DNA from: Kangiellaceae bacterium
GTDB taxonomy: Bacteria > Pseudomonadota > Gammaproteobacteria > Enterobacterales > Kangiellaceae
DNA: 64,000 bases
Reading direction: 5' to 3'
Assembly: GCA_026196875.1 (NCBI GenBank)
Contig: JAPHTP010000094.1
Location: 31,265-95,264 of the forward strand
The number at the start of each line of letters is the position of its first letter. Position 1 is the stretch's first letter. Shown here in pieces: positions 17,346-27,071 of the stretch. The notes below the pieces were generated by a model. The model worked only from the letters and a program-made list of their open reading frames with translations, ran no database searches and was not told the DNA's origin. The position numbers and the translations under genes are program-made.

Positions 17346-18341
17346 ATGTCAGACTTATTAAGCCAAGACGAAATTGATGCGTTACTCCATGGTGTGGATG
17401 ATGGTGACATCGACGTTGAAGAAGAGTCGTTAGATCCCTCCGAAGCCAGGCCCTATGACTTTTCTTCGCAAGATCGAATTGTCAGAGGGCGTATGCCTTC
17501 TTTGGAAATGGTTAATGAGCGGTTCGCTCGGCATATGCGAATTAGTCTATTTAACATGATGCGGCGCAGTGCTGAAATTTCCGTGAATGGTATTCAAATG
17601 ATTAAATTCAGCGAATACATTCACAGTTTATTTGTACCAACTAGTCTCAATATGGTGAAAATAAAGCCGCTAAGAGGAACCGCACTATTTACCCTGGAAG
17701 CAAAACTGGTTTTTATATTAGTGGACAATTTTTTTGGCGGTGATGGCCGATTCCACGCAAAAATTGAAGGGCGGGAATTTACACCGACAGAAAGGCGAAT
17801 TATTCAACTTTTATTGCAGCAGGCATTTGTGGATTTAAAAGAAGCCTGGTCACCGGTGATGAAAGTTGACTTCGAATATATGGACTCAGAAGTTAACCCG
17901 GCGCTAGCGACGATTGTCAGCCCTTCTGAAGTTGTTTGTGTTTGCAGCTTTAATATTGAGTTAGATGGTGGTGGCGGAAATTTCCACGTCACTATGCCTT
18001 ACTCCATGTTGGAACCGATTAGAGATAAATTGGATGCAGGGATCCAAAGTGACAGGGATGATGTCGATGATCGCTGGACCGATGCTTTAAAGGAAGAAAT
18101 TCTGACAGCCGAGGTGGAAGTTAGCAGTACATTGGTAGAGACAGAAGTAAGTCTGCGCGATGTTATGACATTTAAAGAAGGCGATATCATTCCTATTAAT
18201 ATGCCAGAGTTAGTAACCATTAGTGCTCAGGATACACCTTGTTTTAGGGCAAGCTTCGGCACTTCAAATGGACATATGGCAGTCAAGATTGAAGAAGAAA
18301 TTTCCCGCGAGCATATTATGCGGACGTTACTAGAGGATTGA
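17346..18341 (+). CDS. fliM: Flagellar motor switch protein FliM
   Basis: C-ring protein that binds CheY-P and sets the direction of rotation. The 331-residue product begins with the CheY-binding peptide (SQDEIDALL, residues 6-14), followed by an acidic linker, the CheC-like middle domain (about 45-230) and a C-terminal SpoA domain (about 250-325). The intact N-terminal peptide shows that the motor is CheY-controlled. The same peptide pattern recurs at the CheZ C-terminus (28.3 kb) and four times in the second CheA (29.0 kb). Confidence 0.97.
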   Translation: MSDLLSQDEIDALLHGVDDGDIDVEEESLDPSEARPYDFSSQDRIVRGRMPSLEMVNERFARHMRISLFNMMRRSAEISVNGIQMIKFSEYIHSLFVPTSLNMVKIKPLRGTALFTLEAKLVFILVDNFFGGDGRFHAKIEGREFTPTERRIIQLLLQQAFVDLKEAWSPVMKVDFEYMDSEVNPALATIVSPSEVVCVCSFNIELDGGGGNFHVTMPYSMLEPIRDKLDAGIQSDRDDVDDRWTDALKEEILTAEVEVSSTLVETEVSLRDVMTFKEGDIIPINMPELVTISAQDTPCFRASFGTSNGHMAVKIEEEISREHIMRTLLED

Positions 18342-18358
18342 TAATTTGAGGACTAAAT

Positions 18359-18742
18359 ATGGCTGGTGAAGATGACGGCGCCGACGAATGGGCTGATGCG
18401 ATGAATGAGCAGGCTGAAGCCGAAGCGCAAGCAGCGGAAATGGAAACATTGCTCGAAGAAGGTGTGCCGAAAGATGTTGATAACGAAAGGCTTGATGTAA
18501 TTCTGGATATTCCGGTATCTCTTTCTATGGAGGTAGGGAGAACTCAAATCCCAATACGTAACTTACTTCAATTGACTCAGGGTTCAGTTGTCGAACTCGA
18601 TCGCCTGGCGGGTGAGCCACTTGATGTGATGGTTAATGGAACCATGATTGCGCATGGAGAAGTGGTCGTAGTTAACGAAAAATATGGTATTCGACTGACC
18701 GATGTTATGAGCCCAGCGGAACGGATTCAAAAACTAAAATAA
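18359..18742 (+). CDS. fliN: Flagellar motor switch protein FliN
   Basis: Base of the C-ring and docking point for FliH/FliI. The 127-residue product has an acidic, Ala/Glu-rich N-terminus (1-42) and a SpoA domain (about 50-125) with the hallmark LDIPVSLSMEVGRT and the ISDV-like end RLTDVMSPAERIQ. Length is normal. It is 17 bases after fliM and is followed directly by fliO. Confidence 0.96.
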   Translation: MAGEDDGADEWADAMNEQAEAEAQAAEMETLLEEGVPKDVDNERLDVILDIPVSLSMEVGRTQIPIRNLLQLTQGSVVELDRLAGEPLDVMVNGTMIAHGEVVVVNEKYGIRLTDVMSPAERIQKLK

Positions 18743-18752
18743 GGTGTTTGCC

Positions 18753-19334
18753 GTGAATCGACTAAGACTAAATAGGAGTAAGTATTTATTTTGTCAACTT
18801 GGTGGCAGCTTAATTCTAATTTCAAGTTTGTCGACAAGTGCGCAAGAAACTGCGAGCGGAATAACGACTATTTCGACTCAATCCCCAATGGAAAGTATCT
18901 TTCCGATGCTATTAGGTTTGTTATCGATCCTGGCGTTAATTTTTGGATTGGCTTTTGTTTTAAAACGGTTCACCAACTTTAATCCTGGAGCAGGTAACAT
19001 TAAAGTCTTGGAGTCGCAAAGATTAGGTGCAAAGGAAAGGCTTGTTATAGTTGAAGTTCAAGGGCAACAATTATTACTTGGTGTTACTCCACAAAGCATC
19101 ACACAATTAGCCGAGTTAAAAAGGCCGATAGAAGCTCGAAAGAATTTTACTAATTTTGAAAGTTTAATGAAGCAAGTCCTTAATCCCGCCGGGTTTGTCA
19201 ATGCAAAAAAAAGTAGTGAAAAATCTAACAAGAAGGGGCATCAGAGTTCTAATGCACCAATGGAACAGTTAGAAAACTCGGGAAACCACTCCATTAGAAA
19301 CCAAAATAGTCACGAGAACTTCGAGGACTCCTAG
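18753..19334 (+). CDS. fliO: Flagellar biosynthesis protein FliO
   Basis: Small membrane protein that helps assemble FliP into the export gate. The preferred start is GTG at 18753, placed 8 bases after AAGG; a GTG at 18744 in the same frame adds three residues but lies too close to that site. Residues 1-30 resemble a signal or anchor segment, a second hydrophobic helix runs at about 45-65 (PMLLGLLSILALIFGLAFVL), and a conserved cytoplasmic core follows (LKVLESQRLGAKERLVIVEV-like). The Ser/Asn-rich tail is variable. It ends one base before the fliP ATG. Confidence 0.9.
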   Translation: MNRLRLNRSKYLFCQLGGSLILISSLSTSAQETASGITTISTQSPMESIFPMLLGLLSILALIFGLAFVLKRFTNFNPGAGNIKVLESQRLGAKERLVIVEVQGQQLLLGVTPQSITQLAELKRPIEARKNFTNFESLMKQVLNPAGFVNAKKSSEKSNKKGHQSSNAPMEQLENSGNHSIRNQNSHENFEDS

Positions 19335-20069
19335 ATGCGCTGGTTGCTTATACTTTTCATCGGTGTATTTCTTTCGCCGCAGGTTTTTGCGGACGCAGGG
19401 ATCCCTGTGTTATCGGTAGAAACCAATCAAAATGGAAACCAACAGTATAGCGTTACTTTGCAAGTTCTAGGGTTAATGACCTTGCTTACCTTTCTTCCGG
19501 CCATCGTAATGATGATGACCTCATTTATTCGAGTTACTGTTGTTTTCGCAATATTGCGCCAAGCGCTGGGGATGCAGCAGACTCCGAGTAATCAGATATT
19601 AATCGGTCTTAGTTTGTTCTTAACTTTTTTTATCATGTCGCCCATCATCGAAAGAGTGAACCAGGAAGCGGTTCAACCTTATATCAATGAGACCATGGAT
19701 GCTAGCAGCGCTTTAGAGGCTGCTTCTGTTCCATTTAGTCAGTTCATGTTGGAACAAACGAGAGAAAGTGACCTGGTGCTATTTATGGATTTATCTGGAA
19801 CTGAGCAGTTAGAAGAGGGGCAGTTACCACCGTTTAAAGTGCTTGTTCCTGCTTTTATCATTAGTGAGCTTAAGACTGCATTCCAAATTGGTTTTTTACT
19901 TTTTATTCCATTTCTAATTATCGATCTTGTAATTGCAAGCATACTGATGGCGATGGGGATGATGATGCTTTCGCCACTCATTATTTCGTTGCCATTTAAA
20001 ATTATGTTGTTCGTTTTAGTCGACGGTTGGGCATTAGTCGTCGGCACATTAGCGAACAGTTTTACTTAA
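19335..20069 (+). CDS. fliP: Flagellar export gate protein FliP
   Basis: Core of the FliPQR export channel. The 244-residue product has a cleavable signal peptide ([19 protein letters not shown], 1-19), then conserved membrane segments with [19 protein letters not shown] and the C-terminal [23 protein letters not shown] block. No truncation is visible. It directly follows fliO and precedes fliQ. Confidence 0.97.
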   Translation: MRWLLILFIGVFLSPQVFADAGIPVLSVETNQNGNQQYSVTLQVLGLMTLLTFLPAIVMMMTSFIRVTVVFAILRQALGMQQTPSNQILIGLSLFLTFFIMSPIIERVNQEAVQPYINETMDASSALEAASVPFSQFMLEQTRESDLVLFMDLSGTEQLEEGQLPPFKVLVPAFIISELKTAFQIGFLLFIPFLIIDLVIASILMAMGMMMLSPLIISLPFKIMLFVLVDGWALVVGTLANSFT

Positions 20070-20123
20070 TGCAATTTGGCTCTAACGTCATGTTTGGGCA
20101 AGATTGCAATATAGGGGGAATCA

Positions 20124-20393
20124 ATGACACCAGAAACTGTAGTTGAGGTTTTTAGAAACGCCCTCTATCTGATTATCTTGTTGGTCGGCGCAATTATCAC
20201 GCCTGGCCTTATTGTTGGTTTGCTAGTCGCAGTTTTCCAAGCGGCAACTAGTATCAATGAACAAACACTTTCTTTTCTTCCTCGTTTGTTGGTTACTCTC
20301 GCAACTATGATGTTTTTGGCAAATTGGATTTTTGCCAGTTTAGTGGATTTTTCCATTGAGCTTTATTCGCTAATTCCTGAGTTGATCGGTTGA
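20124..20393 (+). CDS. fliQ: Flagellar export gate protein FliQ
   Basis: Two-helix subunit of the FliPQR channel, 89 residues. Membrane helices lie at about 15-38 and 50-72, with the conserved ATSINEQTLSFLPR loop between them. GGGG precedes the ATG. It ends 3 bases before the fliR start. Confidence 0.97.
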   Translation: MTPETVVEVFRNALYLIILLVGAIITPGLIVGLLVAVFQAATSINEQTLSFLPRLLVTLATMMFLANWIFASLVDFSIELYSLIPELIG

Positions 20394-20396
20394 ATA

Positions 20397-21179
20397 ATGT
20401 TAGAGTTAAGTGCTGAACAAATACTGCAATTAATGGCGATATACGTATTACCTTTTGCTCGCTTGTCCGGCATGCTCATGACTTTGTCAGTAGTTGGTTC
20501 CAAAAATGTCTCTCCCAGATTTAGACTTTTGCTTGCATTAGCGGTCACCGCGTTAGTCGTGCCCACTTTGCCTACAACGGAGCCGGTCCAATTATTTACA
20601 TTATCTAGTTTTTTGCTCGTTGTAGAACAAATGCTTATCGGGATCGCTATGGGGTTTGTGACTCGGTTGCTGTTAGAAACATTTGTTGTAGGCGCACAAA
20701 TAATTGCCATGCAGTCTGGTTTAGGCTTTGCCTCTTTAGTAGATCCTGCAAACGGAACTAGTGTTCCGGCATTGGGACAATTTTTCTTAATGTTAACGAC
20801 CATGTTGTTTCTTGCTTTTGATGGTCACCTATTAATGATCCGATTGGTGGTAGAAAGCTTTCACTCCTTGCCTATTGGCAGTGATGCTTCGCTATTCGAA
20901 CTGCTTTTTAAAGTAGTTAGTTGGTCGAAATGGGTGTTTGCAACTGCGTTGATCATGGCGTTGGTGAGCATTGCTTCATTATTAATCGTTAATATTTCCT
21001 TTGGCGTAATGACGAGGGCTGCGCCTCAGATTAATGTGTTTGCAGTGGGTTTTCCTTTGACAATGGTGTCGGGACTCATATTGGTCTGGTTAACTTTAAA
21101 TTATTTTCTTCCTCATTTTGAATCACAAATGGTTCGAGCAACCGGACTTGTTTGCAGTATGGTTAGCTTAGATTGTTGA
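20397..21179 (+). CDS. fliR: Flagellar export gate protein FliR
   Basis: Membrane protein that completes the FliPQR channel. The 260-residue product has about six hydrophobic segments, the conserved ARLSGMLM N-terminal stretch and GFASLVDPANGTSVPALGQF in the middle. Length is normal. A 78-base gap with no clear signal separates it from flhB. Confidence 0.96.
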   Translation: MLELSAEQILQLMAIYVLPFARLSGMLMTLSVVGSKNVSPRFRLLLALAVTALVVPTLPTTEPVQLFTLSSFLLVVEQMLIGIAMGFVTRLLLETFVVGAQIIAMQSGLGFASLVDPANGTSVPALGQFFLMLTTMLFLAFDGHLLMIRLVVESFHSLPIGSDASLFELLFKVVSWSKWVFATALIMALVSIASLLIVNISFGVMTRAAPQINVFAVGFPLTMVSGLILVWLTLNYFLPHFESQMVRATGLVCSMVSLDC

Positions 21180-21257
21180 GCTGAGTTATAGGTGATATGA
21201 ATTTTTGTGTACTTTTTGGATACGTCAGTTATGTTAGATGAGTTGATAAGGTGTTAA

Positions 21258-22388
21258 GTGATGGCTGAGTCAGAAGCTGGTGAACGTTCCGAACAGGCGA
21301 CTCCCAAGCGTTTAAAAGACGCCCGAGAAAAAGGCCAGGTTGCTCGCTCAAGAGAATTAACGACTGCGCTATTATTGATGGTTGCATCAATATCGCTTTA
21401 TGCTTTTTCTAATTCGGTTGGCGAAGGTATCGCCAATGTCGCTAAACAAGCGTTTTCACCAGATAGAAAAGTCATTTATTCCCCTAATTCGATGATTTCT
21501 TCTTTGGCTGAACTTACGGCAGAAGTGATGCTTGCTGTTGCGCCCTTGTTCCTACTGATGTTTTTTATTGCGTTACTGTCTTCAGTCTTAATCGGAGGAC
21601 TGTCAATCAGCGCAAAAGCGATGGCGCCCCAAGCGAGTCGTATGTCTCCTTTAAAAGGTTTTAAGAGAATGTTTGGCACGCATGCTTTAATGGAGCTTAC
21701 CAAGGCGCTAGCAAAAGTCAGCGTTGTTTTTGTGGTTGGGTATCTAGTCATTTATCAAGTTTTCCCTAGTTTAACTGAGCTAGGTTCAGGTACTGCTGAA
21801 GCTGGGATCGGAAAATCCATGGATTTGGTCTCGCGCAGTTTCTTTCTGATTTCGTTATCTCTGATCTTAATTGCCTTAATTGACGTTCCTTATCAAATAT
21901 GGAATCACGCCAAGCAATTAAAAATGACTAAGCAAGAAGTTAAAGATGAATATAAAGAAACTGAAGGTAAGCCGGAAGTTAAAAGTAAAGTCAGACAAAT
22001 GCAAAGAGAAATGGCGCAGCGGAGAATGATGGAAGCTATTCCTGATGCTGACGTAGTGGTAACCAACCCGGAGCATTACTCGGTTGCATTAAAATATGAT
22101 GCATTGAGATCTGGTGCACCAATTGTCGTTGCAAAAGGTATTGACGTCATCGCAATGCAAATAAGAAAAGTCGCAATTGCAAATGACGTTCCTATATTAG
22201 AGGCCCCGCCACTAGCTCGGGCGGTATATCACTCAACTGAAATTGATCAAGAAGTTCCACAAGGGCTTTACCTTGCGGTTGCGCAAATCTTGGCGTACGT
22301 GTTTCAACTCAAAAATTATCAGCAGGGTAAGGGCATGCGGCCGGCTAAATTGGGAGACTTACCAATCCCGGATGATTTAAAACGTTGA
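21258..22388 (+). CDS. flhB: Flagellar export switch protein FlhB
   Basis: Controls substrate specificity of export together with FliK. The 376-residue product has the N-terminal signature EQATPKRLKDAREKGQVARS, four membrane helices (about 32-210) and a cytoplasmic domain with the self-cleavage site. That site reads Asn270-Pro271-Glu272-His273 rather than the usual NPTH. Cleavage needs the Asn-Pro bond, which is kept. It is followed after 51 bases by flhA. Confidence 0.96.
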   Translation: MMAESEAGERSEQATPKRLKDAREKGQVARSRELTTALLLMVASISLYAFSNSVGEGIANVAKQAFSPDRKVIYSPNSMISSLAELTAEVMLAVAPLFLLMFFIALLSSVLIGGLSISAKAMAPQASRMSPLKGFKRMFGTHALMELTKALAKVSVVFVVGYLVIYQVFPSLTELGSGTAEAGIGKSMDLVSRSFFLISLSLILIALIDVPYQIWNHAKQLKMTKQEVKDEYKETEGKPEVKSKVRQMQREMAQRRMMEAIPDADVVVTNPEHYSVALKYDALRSGAPIVVAKGIDVIAMQIRKVAIANDVPILEAPPLARAVYHSTEIDQEVPQGLYLAVAQILAYVFQLKNYQQGKGMRPAKLGDLPIPDDLKR

Positions 22389-22439
22389 GTTAGCATTTAG
22401 AAATTTTTATATAAAAGTGAATTAGTTAAGAGAAAAGTT

Positions 22440-24530
22440 ATGGCGACGGTAATTGGTCACAACACTTCATCAAAAGGGCTTTCGGGTTTAGGGACTCCGG
22501 TATTGTTGTTAGTGCTGCTAGCAATGATGATTTTGCCTATACCAACTTTCTTATTGGATATTCTTTTTACGTTTAATATTTCATTGGCATTAGTAGTGTT
22601 ATTGGCGACCGTATACGCAGGTCGGCCATTAGACTTTACTGTTTTCCCGACTATTCTACTGGTTACTACGCTGATGCGGTTAGCACTGAATGTTGCCTCG
22701 ACCAGAGTAGTATTAATTAACGGTCATACCGGTGCCGGAGCAGCGGGAAGTGTAATTGAGTCTTTCGGCTCGGTTGTCATCGGTGGCAACTATGCCGTGG
22801 GCTTGGTCGTGTTTGCAATTTTAGTGATTATTAATTTTGTCGTGGTGACCAAAGGTGCAGGCAGGATTTCTGAAGTCAGCGCCAGATTTACCTTAGATGC
22901 AATGCCTGGAAAACAAATGGCTATTGACGCTGATCTCAACGCCGGTTTGTTGACTCAGGAAGAGGCCAGAGAAAGAAGAGCAGAAGTCGCGCAAGAAGCA
23001 GATTTTTATGGTGCTATGGATGGTGCGTCAAAATTTGTACGAGGCGATGCTGTTGCCGGACTATTAATACTCTTGATTAATATTTTAGGTGGTGTCTCTA
23101 TTGGTATGGGGCAGCACGGATTGGATTTTGGCACAGCTATGCAGTATTACGCACTGCTAACTATAGGTGACGGATTAGTAGCACAAATTCCCGCTCTGTT
23201 GCTTTCTACGTCGGCGGCGATCATGGTGACTCGGCAAAATACTTCACAAAATATGGGAGAGCAACTTGTTGGTCAGCTGTTGCGCAATCCTATGGCATTG
23301 TTTGTCTGCGGCGGGGTATTGTTCATCATGGGAATTATTCCTGGAATGCCACATGTTGCATTTATTTTTCTCGCTTCTGCTGCTGTAGGTTTAGGGTTTT
23401 TACTTAAGAGTCAGAGGCAAAGGCAGGCTGTTATTGAGGAGGAGCTGGAACTACAACAAGTAGAAGCACCTGAAGCCCCGGTAGTAAAAGAGCTATCGTG
23501 GGACGATGTACCCCCAGTCGATCAAATCGGCTTAGAAGTTGGTTATCGCTTAATCCCTATGGTTGACCCTGCGCAAGATGGCAAGCTGATGGGGAGAATA
23601 AAAGGAGTACGTAAGAAGATTTCTCAAGAATTAGGATTTCTAATTTCTCCGGTACATATTCGCGATAATCTTGAGTTATCTCCCAATGCCTATCGTATTG
23701 CGATACTAGGCGCGACGGTTGGGGAGGCTGAAGTTTATCCGGATAAAGAAATGGCAATTAATCCGGGACAAGTTTTTGGGGAGTTGCAAGGGATTGAAAC
23801 GAAAGATCCTGCTTTTGGACTCGAAGCTGTTTGGATTGAAGCTGATCAAAAAGATAATGCCCAGTCATTAGGGTATACGGTGGTTGATGCAAGCACGGTT
23901 ATCGCCACTCATTTGAGTCATTTAATTCAGATCCATTCGGCGGAACTATTCGGGCACGAAGAAGCTGAACAATTATTAAAAGGATTATCAAAGGGGGCTC
24001 CGAAATTGGCAGAAACGCTGGTACCTGATTGCGTTAGCCTTGGAGTACTAGTCAAAGTTTTACAAAACTTGTTATTAGAGCAAGTCCCTATTAAAGATAT
24101 CCGAACGATCGCCGAAACTTTGGCGGAGTTTTCTAGCCGAAGTCAAGATCCCGCCGTTTTAACCGGTGCGGTCAGAATCGCCCTTAGCCGCATTATTATT
24201 CAGAATATCAACGGGTTGCAGCCAGAAATACCTGTAGTTACCTTGGCGCCGGAACTGGAACAAATTTTGCAGCAGTCATTATCAAGTGGTACGAGTGACT
24301 CTGTAGGAATTGAACCAGGGTTAGCCGACAGAATTCAGTCATCGTTGAAAAGTGTAGTGCAGCAACAAGAAGCCGCCGGCCAGCCGGCAATTCTTCTAAC
24401 CGCACCTGCGCTCAGAGTCTCTCTCGCCAAGTTTGCTCGATTTGGAATTAAAGGGCTGCATGTTTTGAGTTATCAGGAAATACCGGATAACAAGCAAATT
24501 AAGGTCATCGCAACAGTCGGGCAACAGTAG
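22440..24530 (+). CDS. flhA: Flagellar export gate protein FlhA
   Basis: Large export-gate subunit that couples the proton gradient to export and docks chaperone-substrate complexes. The 696-residue product has eight predicted membrane helices in the first 330 residues, the FHIPEP-family segment (PTILLVTTLMRLALNVASTR) and a large cytoplasmic domain. Length is normal. It lies between flhB and flhF, the standard order for polar flagellates. Confidence 0.97.
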   Translation: MATVIGHNTSSKGLSGLGTPVLLLVLLAMMILPIPTFLLDILFTFNISLALVVLLATVYAGRPLDFTVFPTILLVTTLMRLALNVASTRVVLINGHTGAGAAGSVIESFGSVVIGGNYAVGLVVFAILVIINFVVVTKGAGRISEVSARFTLDAMPGKQMAIDADLNAGLLTQEEARERRAEVAQEADFYGAMDGASKFVRGDAVAGLLILLINILGGVSIGMGQHGLDFGTAMQYYALLTIGDGLVAQIPALLLSTSAAIMVTRQNTSQNMGEQLVGQLLRNPMALFVCGGVLFIMGIIPGMPHVAFIFLASAAVGLGFLLKSQRQRQAVIEEELELQQVEAPEAPVVKELSWDDVPPVDQIGLEVGYRLIPMVDPAQDGKLMGRIKGVRKKISQELGFLISPVHIRDNLELSPNAYRIAILGATVGEAEVYPDKEMAINPGQVFGELQGIETKDPAFGLEAVWIEADQKDNAQSLGYTVVDASTVIATHLSHLIQIHSAELFGHEEAEQLLKGLSKGAPKLAETLVPDCVSLGVLVKVLQNLLLEQVPIKDIRTIAETLAEFSSRSQDPAVLTGAVRIALSRIIIQNINGLQPEIPVVTLAPELEQILQQSLSSGTSDSVGIEPGLADRIQSSLKSVVQQQEAAGQPAILLTAPALRVSLAKFARFGIKGLHVLSYQEIPDNKQIKVIATVGQQ

Positions 24531-24601
24531 ATTTAAAAGTTCAAGTAAATAAATGAAAGTTCATTTTAAATTGATGAACAAAATAGAGATGAGACTGCTC
24601 A

Positions 24602-26017
24602 ATGAAAATTAGACGATTCTACGGGATAAATGTTCGTACGGCGCTAAAACAAGTGACTGATGAGTTTGGTGAGGATGCAGCAATTCTTTCCAACAAAAAG
24701 GTTCCCGGTGGGGTCGAAGTTATTGCGGCCCTCGACTACGACGAGTCACTAATGCCCGAAACTATGATTTCGGACTCTTCAGCAGCGGCAGATCCACAAA
24801 CTGAAATTGGCACAGGAGTTGAAGAAAAACGTCCGCACCAAGAGTCAGATATAGCGCCTACTAATGAACCGCTCGGCGCAAGTAATCAGATAAAAGCCGA
24901 TGACGATTTATCTTCAGGATTCAGATCATTTTTAGACTCGTTACATAACGAGACGCCTTCTCATTCGAATAATGCAATTGAGCCCGCGGAAAATCGGACA
25001 CAAGTTCAAGTATCTGACAATGCTAAGCTAACTCACGAGTCACAAATTCCTAATCTTAAACAAGATAAACAGGTGGAGTGGTCACTTGATCCGAGCTTAC
25101 AGGCAATGCGAGAAGAATTAGGCCTGATGCGAAGCATGATGAGTGAACAGCTAAAAGGATTAGGGTGGAATCGATTTGTTGAAAAGAATCCAGTGGGAGC
25201 AATGTTAACCCGGCGACTGGCTAGTTTGGGTTTAAAAAATGAGTTGATTGAACATTTGCTGCCAAATGTAAAGTCTGATGCTGATGCCGAATGTGCATGG
25301 CAACAGGTACTGGCGTTGTTTGCTAAATCGCTGCCAGTTTTTGATGAGCAAGTGGTTGATAGCGGAGGCATTTTTGCATTACTGGGGCCTACAGGTGTAG
25401 GTAAAACCACCACTATAGCGAAATTGGCGGCCAGGTTTGTGATCAAGCATGGCCATGATTCGGTTGCGTTAATCACTACCGATAATTATCGAATTTCGGC
25501 TTTTGAACAATTAGCTACTTTTGGAAGGATTTTGCAGTTACCCACGAGTAAGGTAAGTGATCATCAATCTTTGAATGATTTGCTTAAAAAGTATGCAAAT
25601 AAAAAGCTGGTTTTAATTGATACTGCGGGAGTGAGTAGTAGAGATTCTGCTTTAATGAGTCAACTGTCGTCATTGAACTCCTGTCAGAGATCCGTGAACA
25701 AGATTTTACTCGTTTCAGCCGCTAGCCAAGCCGGTGTTATCGAACAATCGTTAAAGTTATTTGAAGAATCACACCCAACCGGACTGATCATCACCAAACT
25801 TGATGAAACGACCAGTTTAGGAGAGGTGCTAAGTATCGTTATGCAACAACGGCTTCCCGTTTATTACACTACTGACGGACAGAGGGTGCCAGAAGATATA
25901 CGTCATGCCAGAAGTCATCATTTGGTGTCAAAAGCGGTTTGGTTGGCTAATAAATATACGAAAAAAATAGACGATTGGGAATTAGCACAGGGCGCAGATC
26001 AAGTGAGATCGGCTTAA
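24602..26017 (+). CDS. flhF: SRP-type GTPase FlhF, polar flagellar placement
   Basis: Signal-recognition-particle family GTPase that marks the pole for flagellum assembly. The 471-residue product has a short conserved start (KIRRFYGINVRTALKQV), a variable acidic region (about 45-165), an N domain and a G domain with P-loop GPTGVGKTT (262-270), the DTAG motif and the TKLDE motif. A small hairpin (GTTCAT/ATGAAC, 24559-24579) lies 22 bases before the ATG. With flhG downstream it argues for a single or few polar flagella. Confidence 0.96.
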   Translation: MKIRRFYGINVRTALKQVTDEFGEDAAILSNKKVPGGVEVIAALDYDESLMPETMISDSSAAADPQTEIGTGVEEKRPHQESDIAPTNEPLGASNQIKADDDLSSGFRSFLDSLHNETPSHSNNAIEPAENRTQVQVSDNAKLTHESQIPNLKQDKQVEWSLDPSLQAMREELGLMRSMMSEQLKGLGWNRFVEKNPVGAMLTRRLASLGLKNELIEHLLPNVKSDADAECAWQQVLALFAKSLPVFDEQVVDSGGIFALLGPTGVGKTTTIAKLAARFVIKHGHDSVALITTDNYRISAFEQLATFGRILQLPTSKVSDHQSLNDLLKKYANKKLVLIDTAGVSSRDSALMSQLSSLNSCQRSVNKILLVSAASQAGVIEQSLKLFEESHPTGLIITKLDETTSLGEVLSIVMQQRLPVYYTTDGQRVPEDIRHARSHHLVSKAVWLANKYTKKIDDWELAQGADQVRSA

Positions 26018-26030
26018 GCTCCTAAAATTG

Positions 26031-26126
26031 TCATTCTTAATCGCAATAAGCGGAAAATGTTCTATGCTTAAGAATGAATAACTTATAGAACAGTTTTTTG
26101 CTATACGTCAAAATTTTTGCGCAAAA
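26031..26126 (+). promoter_or_regulatory. Interleaved hairpin arms and palindrome in the flhG leader
   Basis: Two perfect inverted repeats interlock: TCATTCTTAA (26031-26040) with TTAAGAATGA (26068-26077), and GTTCTAT (26059-26065) with ATAGAAC (26085-26091). The A-B-A'-B' order is that of a pseudoknot or of competing hairpins. A perfect 12-bp palindrome TTTTGCGCAAAA (26115-26126) follows, just before the GGAG and TTG start of flhG. An extended -10-like TGCTATAC lies between them (near 26100). Function is inferred; it would suit feedback control of the flagellar number regulator. Confidence 0.4.
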
Positions 26127-26146
26127 TTTGAACGGAGAAAATCTAA

Positions 26147-26992
26147 TTGAATCAAGTAATTGACATTTCACCGACAACAAGCGGCAAACCGGTCAAGGTA
26201 ATCGCTGTAACTGGTGGTAAAGGTGGCGTCGGCAAAACAAATGTTTCGGTTAACTTGTCGATTGCACTAAGTCAACTTGGTTACAAAGTTATGTTGCTTG
26301 ATGCTGATCTGGGGTTGGCTAATGTTGACGTTATGTTGGGTGTGCGAAGTGAGAAAAACTTGTCGCATGTTTTGAGTGGGAAATGTGACCTTAGGGACAT
26401 TGTGGTACATGGCCCGGCTGGACTGCAAATTGTTCCAGCTTCCTCCGGCACACAGAATATGGCTGAGCTTTCGCCGATGGAACATGCTGGCATAATTCAG
26501 GCATTTAGTGAAATCGGGCATAATCTAGATTTTCTTATTGTTGATACTGCAGCGGGCATAACGGACATGGTGGTTAGTTTCACTCGAGCGGCGCAAGATA
26601 TTTTGACCGTTGTTTGTGACGAACCAACATCAATCACCGACGCATATGCATTGATGAAGGTACTCAACCAGGATCATAGAATCGTCAAGTTTCATGTACT
26701 CGCCAATATGGTACGTACTAGTCAAGAAGGGCGAGAGTTGTTTGCCAAGTTAAGTGGCGTCTGTAACCGCTTTTTAGATGTTACTTTGGACTATGTAGGT
26801 TCAGTACCGTTTGATGAAAACGTTAGAAAATCGGTTAAAAAACAAAAAGCATTGGTGGAGGCTTTTCCACGAAGTCCTGCGTCAATAGCAATGAAAAGCC
26901 TGGCCAAAAAAATTCAGCAGTGGCCTATGCCAACTGATGCAAGTGGTCATATCGAGTTCTTTATGGAACGGTTGGTCAACCGGGCAAGTTAA
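26147..26992 (+). CDS. flhG: MinD-like ATPase FlhG/FleN, flagellar number regulator
   Basis: ParA/MinD-family ATPase that limits flagellar number, acting on FlhF and on the FleQ-type activator. The 281-residue product has the deviant Walker A KGGVGKTN (about 25-32), LDADLGLANVDVMLG and DTAAGI motifs. The start is TTG with GGAG 9 bases upstream; no ATG precedes the conserved core in frame. It is preceded by a structured 129-base leader and followed by fliA. Confidence 0.95.
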   Translation: MNQVIDISPTTSGKPVKVIAVTGGKGGVGKTNVSVNLSIALSQLGYKVMLLDADLGLANVDVMLGVRSEKNLSHVLSGKCDLRDIVVHGPAGLQIVPASSGTQNMAELSPMEHAGIIQAFSEIGHNLDFLIVDTAAGITDMVVSFTRAAQDILTVVCDEPTSITDAYALMKVLNQDHRIVKFHVLANMVRTSQEGRELFAKLSGVCNRFLDVTLDYVGSVPFDENVRKSVKKQKALVEAFPRSPASIAMKSLAKKIQQWPMPTDASGHIEFFMERLVNRAS

Positions 26993-27071
26993 TGCGAGAA
27001 AATTAATTGATGCATGGAAAGAATTACAACACAAAAAATTTAAAGTGCAATGATAATTAAGGTTGATTGGC

